Part shown: positions 16,157 through 25,300 of the stretch, in pieces
Layout of the letters: each line of letters opens with the position of its first letter
Numbering within the stretch: position 1 is the stretch's first letter
Source of the DNA: Blastocatellia bacterium
GTDB lineage: Bacteria > Acidobacteriota > Blastocatellia > Chloracidobacteriales > JADJPF01
NCBI GenBank assembly: GCA_025057015.1
Contig: JANWYG010000010.1
Coordinates: 156,506 to 220,505 of the forward strand
Direction of reading: 5' to 3'
DNA: 64,000 nt
The notes under the pieces: generated by a model
Seen by the model: the letters and a program-made list of their open reading frames with translations, nothing else
Told to the model about the DNA's origin: nothing
The model's database searches: none
Translations under genes and position numbers: made by a program

Positions 16157-18010
16157 CTATTTGTAAATTGCTGCACTACGAGCAGGAAGTTTTATTCGCA
16201 GCCGGCTTTTCTTTACTGTTGCAGTGTTACTTGGGTTAAGTAAGTCAACTAGTTTGCTACCTTCTGCGAACAAGCCTTGAGGTAACTTCACCTTCCAGTT
16301 GGCGCTTTGATCGGTGTTATTGATAGCTACTATAGCGCGATCTCCGTTGTTAGTACGAAGGTATGCTAGTTGATTGCCATCACTTAAGATTTGCATCTGG
16401 CCGCCGCGTAAAGCGGGGGTCTTCTGACGGATTTGCAGCAACTGCTGAACGGCCGAAAAGATTTTCTGTTCTTGTTCGGTTCTGCCTTCTCGCGTAAACG
16501 CATTGCGAGGATCTTCGGGAAAGCCGCCGGGGAAGTCTCGACGGTTGTCAGGGTCGTTGCCACCTTTCATACCTATTTCGTCGCCATAGTAGACTTGTGG
16601 TGTGCCGCGCATCGTAAGTAGGAACGTGAAAGCAAGTATCTGCTTACTGGCGGTGAAGCCAGCTTCGTTGGCCATTCTGGGAATGTCATGGTTGTTGAAA
16701 AGAGGCACTAGAACTCCTGGGCGTGGATAGACGGAATCGGCAGCAAGTAACTCTGAGAAGCGACTCGGTTGGTTTTGGGCGAAGTAGTCTCGTATGGCAA
16801 AACAGAATGGGAAGTCAAAGGCAGTGTCTAAGCCGGTGTCTATACCGTCGAACTGTTTTTGTCCACCTTGAAAGAAGGCTACTACGCCGGGGCGTCCATC
16901 GAGTATCTCACCTACTACGGTTAGATTTGGAAACTGTTTGCGGATTGCTCCGTGCCAGCTGGGGTAGTAGCTACGTGGGACATAAGGATAGGTATCTAGC
17001 CTTATGCCATCTATGCCTGTCTGACCTACCCACCATAGAGAATGTTGTATCAAGTACTGTCCGACAGCAGGGGTATCTTGGTTAAGGTCAGGTAGTATGC
17101 CAGCGAACCAACCACGAAGGGTCGCCTCGACACGCTTCGGATCGGCATTCGGTATGGTCAAGGAGTAGATGTCAAATGGGTTTGTCAGATGGTTGTCGCG
17201 AGTACCGTTGAAGAAGCCTGGGAATGGCGGATCATCTACGAACGGATGATTAGGGCCTACGTGGTTCAGGATCTGGTCTTGTATGACCTTTATTCCCAGA
17301 GCATGAGCCTTTTCGACCAATTCTTTGAATTTATCCAGCGTGCCGAAATGCTCTTCTACTCCATAATGGTCTACTGAATGATAGCCGTGGTAATCGGCAG
17401 CTTTGTCAGAGTTTTCATATATCGGAGTAAGCCATATAGCCGTAATGCCTAAATCTTTGAGGTAAGGTAGTCGATCGATTACACCCTGTAGATCACCGCC
17501 GTGGTACTTGCGCTGTGAACTTCGGTCATAGAAACCTGCAGATTCCGGAGGATCATTGTTTGTTAAGTCGCCGTCAGAGAATCGATCTATCATGATTAGA
17601 TAGATCACGTCGTCAGGACTAAAGCCGGCAAAACGTCCTTTTGTTTCTATCGGCGGGTCGAGTTGGTAGTCTATAGTTTTCTGTCCAAAAGGAGTAACTA
17701 TTACCAGTCGATTGGTGCCTACAAGAGAGCGTTCAGGATCTATGTAGATGCTAGCCGTGATGTAGTTGCCTTTATCGTTTACCGAGTAATTGAGTACCTT
17801 TAATCCCGAGGCTGCAGAACGTAGTTCTGCCCCTTGGAATCCGCTGCCTTTGATTATAAGCTGTATAGTGTTAAGCGTATGCTCGGTCCACCAAGATGGC
17901 GGCTCTATCTTTTCAACTACCGGAGGTGGACCGCTGACGGCTATTGCTTGGAAAAACTGCCAGCTTGCTATACAAACTAGGCACGCTAGACACAGCAGAA
18001 GTTTTCTCAT
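16157..18010 (-). CDS. Periplasmic GH13 alpha-amylase / cyclomaltodextrinase-like hydrolase
   Basis: About 617 aa with a signal peptide (MRKLLLCLACLVCIASW). Residues ~30-125 match the N-domain of cyclomaltodextrinases (VEKIEPPSWWTEH), followed by the GH13 barrel: IYLIMIDRF-like start, nucleophile Asp in GIRLDT, acid/base Glu in VVGEIL, and NNHD with the transition-state Asp; then a beta-sandwich C-domain. It should hydrolyse maltodextrins, cyclodextrins or pullulan in the periplasm, like SusA/neopullulanase. I use ATG 18010; a GTG four codons upstream is an alternative, and neither has a strong ribosome site. No SusCD-like genes are nearby. Confidence 0.88.
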   Translation of the reverse strand: MRKLLLCLACLVCIASWQFFQAIAVSGPPPVVEKIEPPSWWTEHTLNTIQLIIKGSGFQGAELRSAASGLKVLNYSVNDKGNYITASIYIDPERSLVGTNRLVIVTPFGQKTIDYQLDPPIETKGRFAGFSPDDVIYLIMIDRFSDGDLTNNDPPESAGFYDRSSQRKYHGGDLQGVIDRLPYLKDLGITAIWLTPIYENSDKAADYHGYHSVDHYGVEEHFGTLDKFKELVEKAHALGIKVIQDQILNHVGPNHPFVDDPPFPGFFNGTRDNHLTNPFDIYSLTIPNADPKRVEATLRGWFAGILPDLNQDTPAVGQYLIQHSLWWVGQTGIDGIRLDTYPYVPRSYYPSWHGAIRKQFPNLTVVGEILDGRPGVVAFFQGGQKQFDGIDTGLDTAFDFPFCFAIRDYFAQNQPSRFSELLAADSVYPRPGVLVPLFNNHDIPRMANEAGFTASKQILAFTFLLTMRGTPQVYYGDEIGMKGGNDPDNRRDFPGGFPEDPRNAFTREGRTEQEQKIFSAVQQLLQIRQKTPALRGGQMQILSDGNQLAYLRTNNGDRAIVAINNTDQSANWKVKLPQGLFAEGSKLVDLLNPSNTATVKKSRLRIKLPARSAAIYK

Positions 18011-18090
18011 TGCGTCTACCACAGATTGCAGATTTCCAGGTATAAGCTAATGATACAATCGTCTTAAGAAGTTGTGTAGTCATAGTATGC

Positions 18091-19398
18091 CTATTTCATC
18101 CAATCTCGCATTTCTGCATCTGAAAAGTTGTAATTCCGGTTACGTTTCCAGTATTTCCTTGTGCCTCTCCAGATCAAGTAGAAGACAGCGCTGACTACTG
18201 CCAGAGAAGGAAGATACTCAATTAGGAAAATTGCTATTGGTAGCACTAGCGCGATTAGGTTAGAAAGTCCTCTGGAGAAGGCAAGTTTGAAGCGGCTGTT
18301 TATGTTGTAATGAGGGCCTAAGCTGGTTGAAGAAACCTTATCTGTTTCATGTAGTGTCAGGGTGATCGTAGAAAGGTTCACGCCGTCGATTAACTCCTTT
18401 AGCTGTCTTTCTAGAGCAGCTCGTCGGCGGGCTATTTCGTACACTTGCCGCTTAGCTGCAAGTCGCTCTTCGGAACTTGTCGCTGACGATGCCATTTGAG
18501 TAGCCTCAGCCTGCAAGTCTTTTTCGATTTCAAACTCTTCGCGAGTAGCTATGTACTGATCTGTGACATCTTGGCCCAAGATATTCTCGGAAATGCTACG
18601 GCCTATCTTCTGTATTTCGCTGATCACGGTGTCGAAATTGTTAGCCGGTACACGCAACGTGATTTCTGCGCTACGTGAGTAGGAGTAACTACTAACCTTT
18701 AATTGCGTTATGAAGCCACCGTTGGACTTTACTATCCCTATGATTTTGTTCTTGCTGGCATCGAAGTCATCTGTTTCTAGAGTGAGTTCAGCAGACTTAA
18801 TTATCAACCTTCCTTTAACCTCTTCCGGCCTAAGTTTTGGACTAAGTGTGCTGGTTTCTGCTGCTATTGAATCTCTCTTCATTTCTGCTGAAGATCCTGC
18901 TACTTGTGGAGATATCTCTGAGGATGGTTTTGGGGATGAAGGCTCTGGTGTAGTCGAAGCCGGTATTGGTGTCTTATAACTGGTTGCAGGATATTCGACA
19001 GGTTTATCAAGTGCAGGACTACTTATATTATAGCCACTTCCGGAACCACTTTTGTAAAGCACCGTAGTGACTGACAAGAAGATGATGGCAAAAGTAGTTG
19101 CTGTGGCTAGTCCTATGAATAGTTTGATTCTACTTCTCTGAATGTTGTCGATCTTGTCTAAGATCCTGTCTAGTAGGCTGCGTCTTCTGGAGCGTTGTAG
19201 TAGTTGGGCTGCAGAGGGGAGATTAGGAGGTGGCACTTCAGCCTGGCTGAGCAGCAGGCTTACTGCCTTTAGATCTTCTAGTTGTAATAGGCAATCTTTA
19301 CAGTCTCTTAGATGTGATTCTATTTGAACACATTCTTCTTGTCTAACTTCATTGTCGAGAAATGCTTGTAGGTCGTTTGCAATGTCGTTGCAGTTCAT
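18091..19398 (-). CDS. Anti-sigma factor with zinc-finger and DUF4349 domain
   Basis: 435-aa membrane protein. Residues 1-45 form a ZAS/zf-HC2 anti-sigma domain with the H-x3-C-x2-C motif (HLRDCKDC). A membrane helix lies at ~93-115 (LFIGLATATTFAIIFLSV), then a Pro/Ser-rich linker, then a DUF4349 region from ~residue 195 (RLIIKSAELTLETDD through LSTITLTLHE) with a coiled-coil centre, a second membrane segment at ~375-405 and a basic tail. It starts 11 bp after the ECF sigma gene ends, the usual sigma/anti-sigma pairing. Family knowledge says the cytoplasmic ZAS binds and silences the sigma factor; the signal sensed by DUF4349 is unknown. Confidence 0.88.
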   Translation of the reverse strand: MNCNDIANDLQAFLDNEVRQEECVQIESHLRDCKDCLLQLEDLKAVSLLLSQAEVPPPNLPSAAQLLQRSRRRSLLDRILDKIDNIQRSRIKLFIGLATATTFAIIFLSVTTVLYKSGSGSGYNISSPALDKPVEYPATSYKTPIPASTTPEPSSPKPSSEISPQVAGSSAEMKRDSIAAETSTLSPKLRPEEVKGRLIIKSAELTLETDDFDASKNKIIGIVKSNGGFITQLKVSSYSYSRSAEITLRVPANNFDTVISEIQKIGRSISENILGQDVTDQYIATREEFEIEKDLQAEATQMASSATSSEERLAAKRQVYEIARRRAALERQLKELIDGVNLSTITLTLHETDKVSSTSLGPHYNINSRFKLAFSRGLSNLIALVLPIAIFLIEYLPSLAVVSAVFYLIWRGTRKYWKRNRNYNFSDAEMRDWMK

Positions 19399-19408
19399 AA
19401 TGCCCTCT

Positions 19409-20008
19409 CTATTTGACTGTTTGATTGGCAGTTTGGCTGACAGTTGGAGTTGTTGTTTTACCTAGTAAGCCTTCAAGTAACTGTTTTAATTCTAGTTTAC
19501 TTCTAAACAGCCTAGACTTGACTGTACCTACTGGTATATCAAGCACTATGGCTATCTGCTCGTAGCTGAGGCCTTCGTATTCACGAAGAATCAACACGTC
19601 CCGATAATCTGAAGGAAGTTTGCCTAAAGCGGCTTGTATGATTTGCGATAGCTGCTTCTGTTCGAGCTGGGTTAGTGGGCAACTGGAATCTATTGTAGCA
19701 GTTGTAGAAGCTTTATCCTCACTCTGTGTGCTCTGTATGTTCTGTGTACGGCGGGATTCAGAGATACAGCAGTTGAATGCGATGCGGTAAAGGTAGGTTT
19801 TAAAAGAGGCTTGATTGCGCCATTGGTTGCGGTGTCGGATAAGGGCGCAAAAAACGTCTTGTGTGAGCTCTTCGGCCCGGTGTTGGTTACCTAATTTTCT
19901 ATAGATGAACCTATACACTGGCAACTTGTAACGTTTGTACAATGACACGAAGGCTTCTTCTACACCATGTTGAAACTCGGCCATCAGTTCTTCATCTGTT
20001 CTCTCCAT
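19409..20008 (-). CDS. ECF (RpoE-like) RNA polymerase sigma factor
   Basis: 199-aa sigma-70 family group IV protein. Region 2 is visible in FVSLYKRYKLPVYRFIYRKLGN and HRAEELTQDVFCALI, and region 4 in LPSDYRDVLILREYEGLSYEQIAIVLDIPVGTVKSRL-type helices (shown here only in part as YEQIAIVLDIP). Start chosen at ATG 20008, which has GGAGGTCT upstream and gives a normal ECF N-terminus; a longer frame to 20122 would add 38 unlike residues. Pairs with the DUF4349 anti-sigma factor immediately downstream. Confidence 0.93.
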   Translation of the reverse strand: MERTDEELMAEFQHGVEEAFVSLYKRYKLPVYRFIYRKLGNQHRAEELTQDVFCALIRHRNQWRNQASFKTYLYRIAFNCCISESRRTQNIQSTQSEDKASTTATIDSSCPLTQLEQKQLSQIIQAALGKLPSDYRDVLILREYEGLSYEQIAIVLDIPVGTVKSRLFRSKLELKQLLEGLLGKTTTPTVSQTANQTVK

Positions 20009-20166
20009 AATAGTAGACCTCCACAGTAGATAGAGAGAGTTTGGGACTTTTTGTTCCCGAAGCAGTAAAATTTTCTCAACACAATAGTTGACACTTGATT
20101 TGTAGGGATTTACTTTACTCAAATGTGATAAGATTTGCCTTGCTAGTAAGGTTTTGAGGTGTCGGT

Positions 20167-20832
20167 ATGGAGAAAATTATTCGTGGACTACATGCTTTTC
20201 AGACGACTTACTTTGCCTCTAACCGTGAGTTTTTTCAGGGTCTGGCCAAAGGACAGCTTCCTAGAGCGTTGTTTATTACGTGTAGTGATTCACGCATAGT
20301 ACCAAATTTGATCACACAGACTGAACCTGGAGAACTTTTTATCTTGCGTAACGCCGGAAACATCATTCCACCATACGGAGTCTGGAACGGTGCAGAGGCC
20401 GCTACTGTGGAATATGGCATAGCTGCTTTGGGTATTAAGCAGATAATAGTTTGTGGACATACACATTGCGGTGCTATGGGAGGATTGCTAAATCCAGAGA
20501 AAGTACAGTCTATGCCTGCCGTGGCAAACTGGCTTAAATTTGCTGAGGCTACGAGACAGATCGTGGAGAAGAACTATAGTGATGCGACTGAAGAAGAGCG
20601 TCTTATTGCCGCTATAAAAGAGAACGTACTTGTGCAGATACAGAACTTGCTGACGCATCCTGCAGTAGCTACAGCCTTGTTTCAGGAGAAGCTAAAAATT
20701 TATGCCTGGGTCTATGAAATAGAAAGCGGTAATGTCTATTCCTACGATATGGCTGAGAATCGCTTTGTGCTAGCTTCTATTGATCATAAGCCGGTACCTA
20801 TGGACTTTCATAGCAAACATATCTTGACTTAG
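20167..20832 (+). CDS. Beta-class carbonic anhydrase
   Basis: 221 aa zinc enzyme for reversible CO2 hydration. Zinc and active-site motifs are intact: CSDSRIVPN (Cys, Asp/Arg dyad) and CGHTHCGAM (His and Cys). It ends 7 bp before a SulP-family transporter gene, an arrangement known for bicarbonate or anion uptake systems. The ATG is preceded by GAGGTGTCGGT. The C-terminal region is slightly longer than in the minimal family and ends in KHILT. Confidence 0.95.
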   Translation: MEKIIRGLHAFQTTYFASNREFFQGLAKGQLPRALFITCSDSRIVPNLITQTEPGELFILRNAGNIIPPYGVWNGAEAATVEYGIAALGIKQIIVCGHTHCGAMGGLLNPEKVQSMPAVANWLKFAEATRQIVEKNYSDATEEERLIAAIKENVLVQIQNLLTHPAVATALFQEKLKIYAWVYEIESGNVYSYDMAENRFVLASIDHKPVPMDFHSKHILT

Positions 20833-20839
20833 GAGGAGT

Positions 20840-22360
20840 ATGAACAAACTACTAAGTGACCTATCGGCATCAATAGTGGTTTTCCTAATTGCTGTGCCTT
20901 TGTCTATGGGTATAGCGATAGCTTCCGGAGTGTCGCCTGCACAAGGATTGATTACAGCAATTGTAGGTGGGATAGTAGTAGGCTTGCTTGCAGGTTGTCC
21001 ATTACAGGTAAGCGGTCCAGCTGCAGGACTGACGGTCATAGTCTACGAGATAGTAGTAACTTACGGGTTACAAAATCTCGGGATAATAGTGTTTCTTGCA
21101 GGTGTGGTACAGATACTTGCAGCAGCCTTAAAGCTAGGGCAATGGTTCAGGGCTAGTTCGCCGGCGGTCATACACGGGATGCTATCAGGAATAGGCGTGC
21201 TGATTATGGCAAGTCAGACGCACGTCATGGTGGACGATTTGCCAAGAAAGAGCGGGTTGCACAATATTATTTCCATACCTGAGGCGATTTGGAAAGGCAT
21301 ACCTACGGATGGCTCAACACATCACAAAGCTGCTTTCATCGGACTCCTGGCTATAGCCATAATGATAGCTTGGGCATACGTGCCAAAGAAACTAAAGCTA
21401 ATACCTGCTCCACTAGTAGCTGTGATTATTTGCACGGCAGTAGCTAACATATTTGCATTCCCGATTAAATATATCAACGTTCCGGATAATATCTTCAGCG
21501 AAGTGATTTTTCCATCGATGTCGCAGCAATGGACGTCACTGATAGTTCCTGTAATGACTATCGCCGTCGTGGCCAGTGCTGAGACAATGCTTACTTCGGT
21601 AGCTGTAGACCAGATGACCTTGTCTACTACAAAGCATAATAAAGAGCTTTTCTCTCAAGGTGTAGGCAATGCCATCTGTGGGTTGCTAGGAGCGCTTCCT
21701 ATGACCGGTGTTATAGTCCGTTCTACAGCAAATATAAACGCAGGAGCGAAAACTAGACTTTCTACTATCTTGCACGGAACGTGGATTTTAATCTTTGTGA
21801 TGCTGTTTCCATCTGTTCTGAAACTTATCCCTACTACTTGCCTTGCAGCGATACTGGTGTTTACTGGTTTTAAACTGACCTTTTCTGGAGCTTATCAAAA
21901 GTTGAAACCTTTCGGTAGGTCTGAAGCAGGTATATACCTTGCTACTATCGTAGCTATAGTAGCTACCGACCTACTTACGGGCGTGATCATAGGTTTTGCA
22001 CTGACCGTCTACAAACTGCTGTATACGTTCTCTCATATACAGATTGCAGTAGAAAAGAAGTCAGATTCTGTCTATGTAGTGCGTCTAGATGGTGCTGCGA
22101 CATTCCTTTGTATACCTAAGCTTGCTGCAGTACTGGAGAGCCTTCCAGTCGGGGAGATACATATCCAGGTAGAGCGGCTGTCGTTTATAGACCACGCTTG
22201 TTTAGATATGCTTTCTAACTTTCAAAAGCTTTACGAAGCGAAGGGCGGGACTATGTATCTTGAGCTAGAGCAATTGCATATGACGTATCATAGTGCTCGT
22301 CCTAGCACCAGAAAAGCTGCTACTCCGACTGCAGATGTAGAAGTACCTTCACCGTCCTAA
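20840..22360 (+). CDS. SulP-family anion (probable bicarbonate) transporter with STAS domain
   Basis: 506-aa SLC26/SulP protein with about ten to twelve membrane helices (residues ~1-395), including the signature CPLQVSGPAAGLTV region, and a short C-terminal STAS domain (~residues 405-485, VERLSFIDHACLDML). Family members carry sulfate, bicarbonate or other anions. The tight pairing with a carbonic anhydrase argues for HCO3-/CO2 exchange, which is inference. AGGAGG precedes the ATG. Transcription ends at the hairpin at 22344-22377. Confidence 0.92.
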   Translation: MNKLLSDLSASIVVFLIAVPLSMGIAIASGVSPAQGLITAIVGGIVVGLLAGCPLQVSGPAAGLTVIVYEIVVTYGLQNLGIIVFLAGVVQILAAALKLGQWFRASSPAVIHGMLSGIGVLIMASQTHVMVDDLPRKSGLHNIISIPEAIWKGIPTDGSTHHKAAFIGLLAIAIMIAWAYVPKKLKLIPAPLVAVIICTAVANIFAFPIKYINVPDNIFSEVIFPSMSQQWTSLIVPVMTIAVVASAETMLTSVAVDQMTLSTTKHNKELFSQGVGNAICGLLGALPMTGVIVRSTANINAGAKTRLSTILHGTWILIFVMLFPSVLKLIPTTCLAAILVFTGFKLTFSGAYQKLKPFGRSEAGIYLATIVAIVATDLLTGVIIGFALTVYKLLYTFSHIQIAVEKKSDSVYVVRLDGAATFLCIPKLAAVLESLPVGEIHIQVERLSFIDHACLDMLSNFQKLYEAKGGTMYLELEQLHMTYHSARPSTRKAATPTADVEVPSPS

Positions 22361-22377
22361 AACTGACGGTGAAGGTA
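22344..22377. terminator. Bidirectional terminator hairpin
   Basis: Perfect 13-bp stem, TACCTTCACCGTC at 22344-22356 pairing with 22365-22377, loop of 8 nt. It overlaps the 3' end of the SulP gene and lies a few bases before the stop of the convergent alpha-2-macroglobulin gene, so it can serve both. U-tracts are weak on both sides. Confidence 0.7.
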
Positions 22378-22382
22378 ATGAC

Positions 22383-25300
22383 TTAACTGCGAGACCTTAC
22401 TTTTAGCTCTACAGGAGTTACCCTTGAACCGATGCTGGGATTATAGTACTCGTAGACACGGCTTTCTGGAGTCTTAACTTTGAGAGGATACTTGGCCTTA
22501 AGCCGATACTTGAGCGTGAAACGCTGTGCGGGCCTGAGCCCGTCCAAATAGAGCAGTATTTGCTTTGAGGTGAGGCTGAACTTAGTTAATTTGCCGTATT
22601 TATCTTCGCCAGTTGATACAGCATCCTGCAAGTCTTCAGCTAGTACTTCGAAACCCGGCGGTATGCCTAAGTCTACCATAACCATCTCAGCACTGCGGTT
22701 GAGATTGTTTACTACAGTGAGTTGTGCTGTAACAATATCATCTTGTTCAAGCTGCGTACGGTCATAGTTAAGGGATATAGACAAAGGTTCTTGTCCATCG
22801 ATCCTTTGTTTCCAAGGTACGAAATAACGCCCTACCGCTTGATAAAGCAGACTACCTTTGCCGCTAAAAGATAGTTCAACTAGGTTTCGCCCTACAGGCG
22901 TTTGCTTGAGAACGACCTGATGTAGTAGCTCATTGTTGTCTTTATCCAACTTAATGCTAGCCACCTGCTCGCCGTTGACTTTGACGGTTACTATTCCTTC
23001 AGCATCAGCAGCCCCCTTGGTTGAAAGAAGCAGTGCTTTGAGTGATTGTATCGTTGCTTGAGTAGAGTACCAGTTGCCGTAACTATCTTTCTTCTCTACG
23101 AGGTATTGTAGTGCTTTCGAGGCTAATGTCGGGTGGCTGCCAGCCTTAATTAGTGCTTGTACAGCAAGTGCTGTCGTCTCTATGTCTGCTATGTCTCCTT
23201 GGCCATAGTATGGAGTTTGTGCCTGAGCAGGCATCTTCCACTGGGCTTTCTTGTCGTCCTCAATGACGCTCGTAACCAGTGCAGATACCGCCTTTTGTGT
23301 CCAACTGGCGTCTTTTTTGTAGTCAGCAGCAAAATTGGCTATCACAGCCAGAGTGTATGCGTCTTCTTTACCGGTCAGGTTTTTTACGACATATTGTTTG
23401 GCTTTTTCTACGGCTTCACCACCGTAGCCTGTGTAGCTAAGTACCCAGCCTAGGTATGCAGCTATGCGTAACTTATCGGTCTGGTAGTTGTTTGTAGCAC
23501 CTTCGTTTATGAAGTAAGTGTCTGGCTCCCAGCTACCGTCGGGTTTCTGTTGTGCTGCTAGCCACTGTTGCGTTCTAGATATGATGCGTTCATCTACTTC
23601 ATAGACTCGCGACATATCGTGAAACTGCATAAGCCCATAGCCGGTAAGAATCTTGTTTGCGGGAGCATTACCAAACCAAGAGAACCCACCGCCTGGTACT
23701 TCAAATGTTACTAGTCGCTGATAGCCTATCGAGATGAAGCCTTCGGCTTTGGCTTGAATCTCTGGAGTTATCCGCTTTGTAGTCTTCATATAGTCGAGGG
23801 CTAGAACATTGGGATAGTTTGCTGACGAGGTCTGCTCGAAACAACCGCTTGGCATACGCATGATGCTGTCTAATCCTTCGACAACCTGACTGAAAGGTCC
23901 GGGATAAAGCTTGATGAGTATCTTGTTAGCTTCTGCGATTGCAGATTGGGGTATCTGAAGTTCTTTCGAGACAGCATCTTGTAATCGCCCTGTAAGATGA
24001 GTTTCTTGCTGTTCGCCGTCTGGACGAACTTCTATGCTGCGGGCTATAGCATCACCGTTTGCGGCTGAATTTCGGCCTACGAGGCGTGCGCTTGCTGTGA
24101 GGGTTTGTTGACCTATTTTGTTGGCTTTTATTCTGAAGGTTACTGCAGAGACTTCTTCTGCGGCCACCTTTATGGTTTTTGTAGAGGTGTCATCCACGAG
24201 TTCATACCAGTCAGCGGGCTTGAGGGTTACCTCAACGTCTTCGGTTTCCGACAGGTAGTTGTAGACTGCGACGGGTATCTGTACTAGGTCGTTTTGTGTG
24301 AGGGATACCGGCAGGTCTAAGTCTATGAAGAAGTCTTGGAAGACACGTATGCCTGTCGTAGTGCTGCCAAGTAGACCTCGCTTTGTTGAAGCTAACATCG
24401 AGAGCCGCCAAGTTGTGATGGAGTCTGCCATAGGGATACTTACTTTGGCTGTTCCGTTTTGGTCAGTTATGAGAGCTGGATTGACGTAGAGAGTTTCAGG
24501 AAAGTAGCTGCGAACTTTGGGCTCTGTACTGCCTTGCGGTTCATTATCTTGCGATGGTCGTTGCTTTTCAAACTGCATTATTGTCGTCTCGCCATTCCTA
24601 GCTCTTCTCGCTGGGACACCTGTAGCTGCATTAGGAGCAGCCGTCATTAACACTATACCATCCGCTGCTTCTAAAGGTACTTTGTTTTTACTCCATCTAG
24701 TTGAGTACTCGTGAAGGGTGAGTTTATGGACTGTTTTTGTTGGAGCACGATCGAGATTTACTTCTACGGAGGCACGGTCTCCGGCTTTTAATATTATCCA
24801 AGAGTAGGTAGTGCCATAGTGGCCTTCGGCTTCTACGGTCAGTTCATAACTACCAGGATTGAGGCCAGAGTAACTGAAACTACCCCCTCGGTCAGTTACT
24901 GTCTTGAAAATTTTGCCATCTTCGCGACGACGTAGCTTTGTCTGTGAACCTGCTAGACCACCACTTGTGCTACGTATCAGGCCAGTTATCTGGCAGTATG
25001 CACCCGGCAAGACACCTTCTTGTATTTCGACTTTGCCATTGAACGGACGCTGAGCCTTACTGCTTGAGACTTTGACCATCGATTCTGATATCCAGAAAGT
25101 TTGTTGCTCCTCTTTTTGATCGGCAAACTGGGAAGTTGCTAGAAGATAAGGAGAATGCTGCTTGTTAAAAATGTAATTTCTTCCCCAAGGGTCTAGAGCT
25201 TCTTCTTGACTGAGAAGACCTGCAGCTATGGCAGCCGCTAGATCTTTGTTTGGATTAGATGGGGTGATCCCTGTGGCATAGTAGTTGTTGAGAGCGTCAA

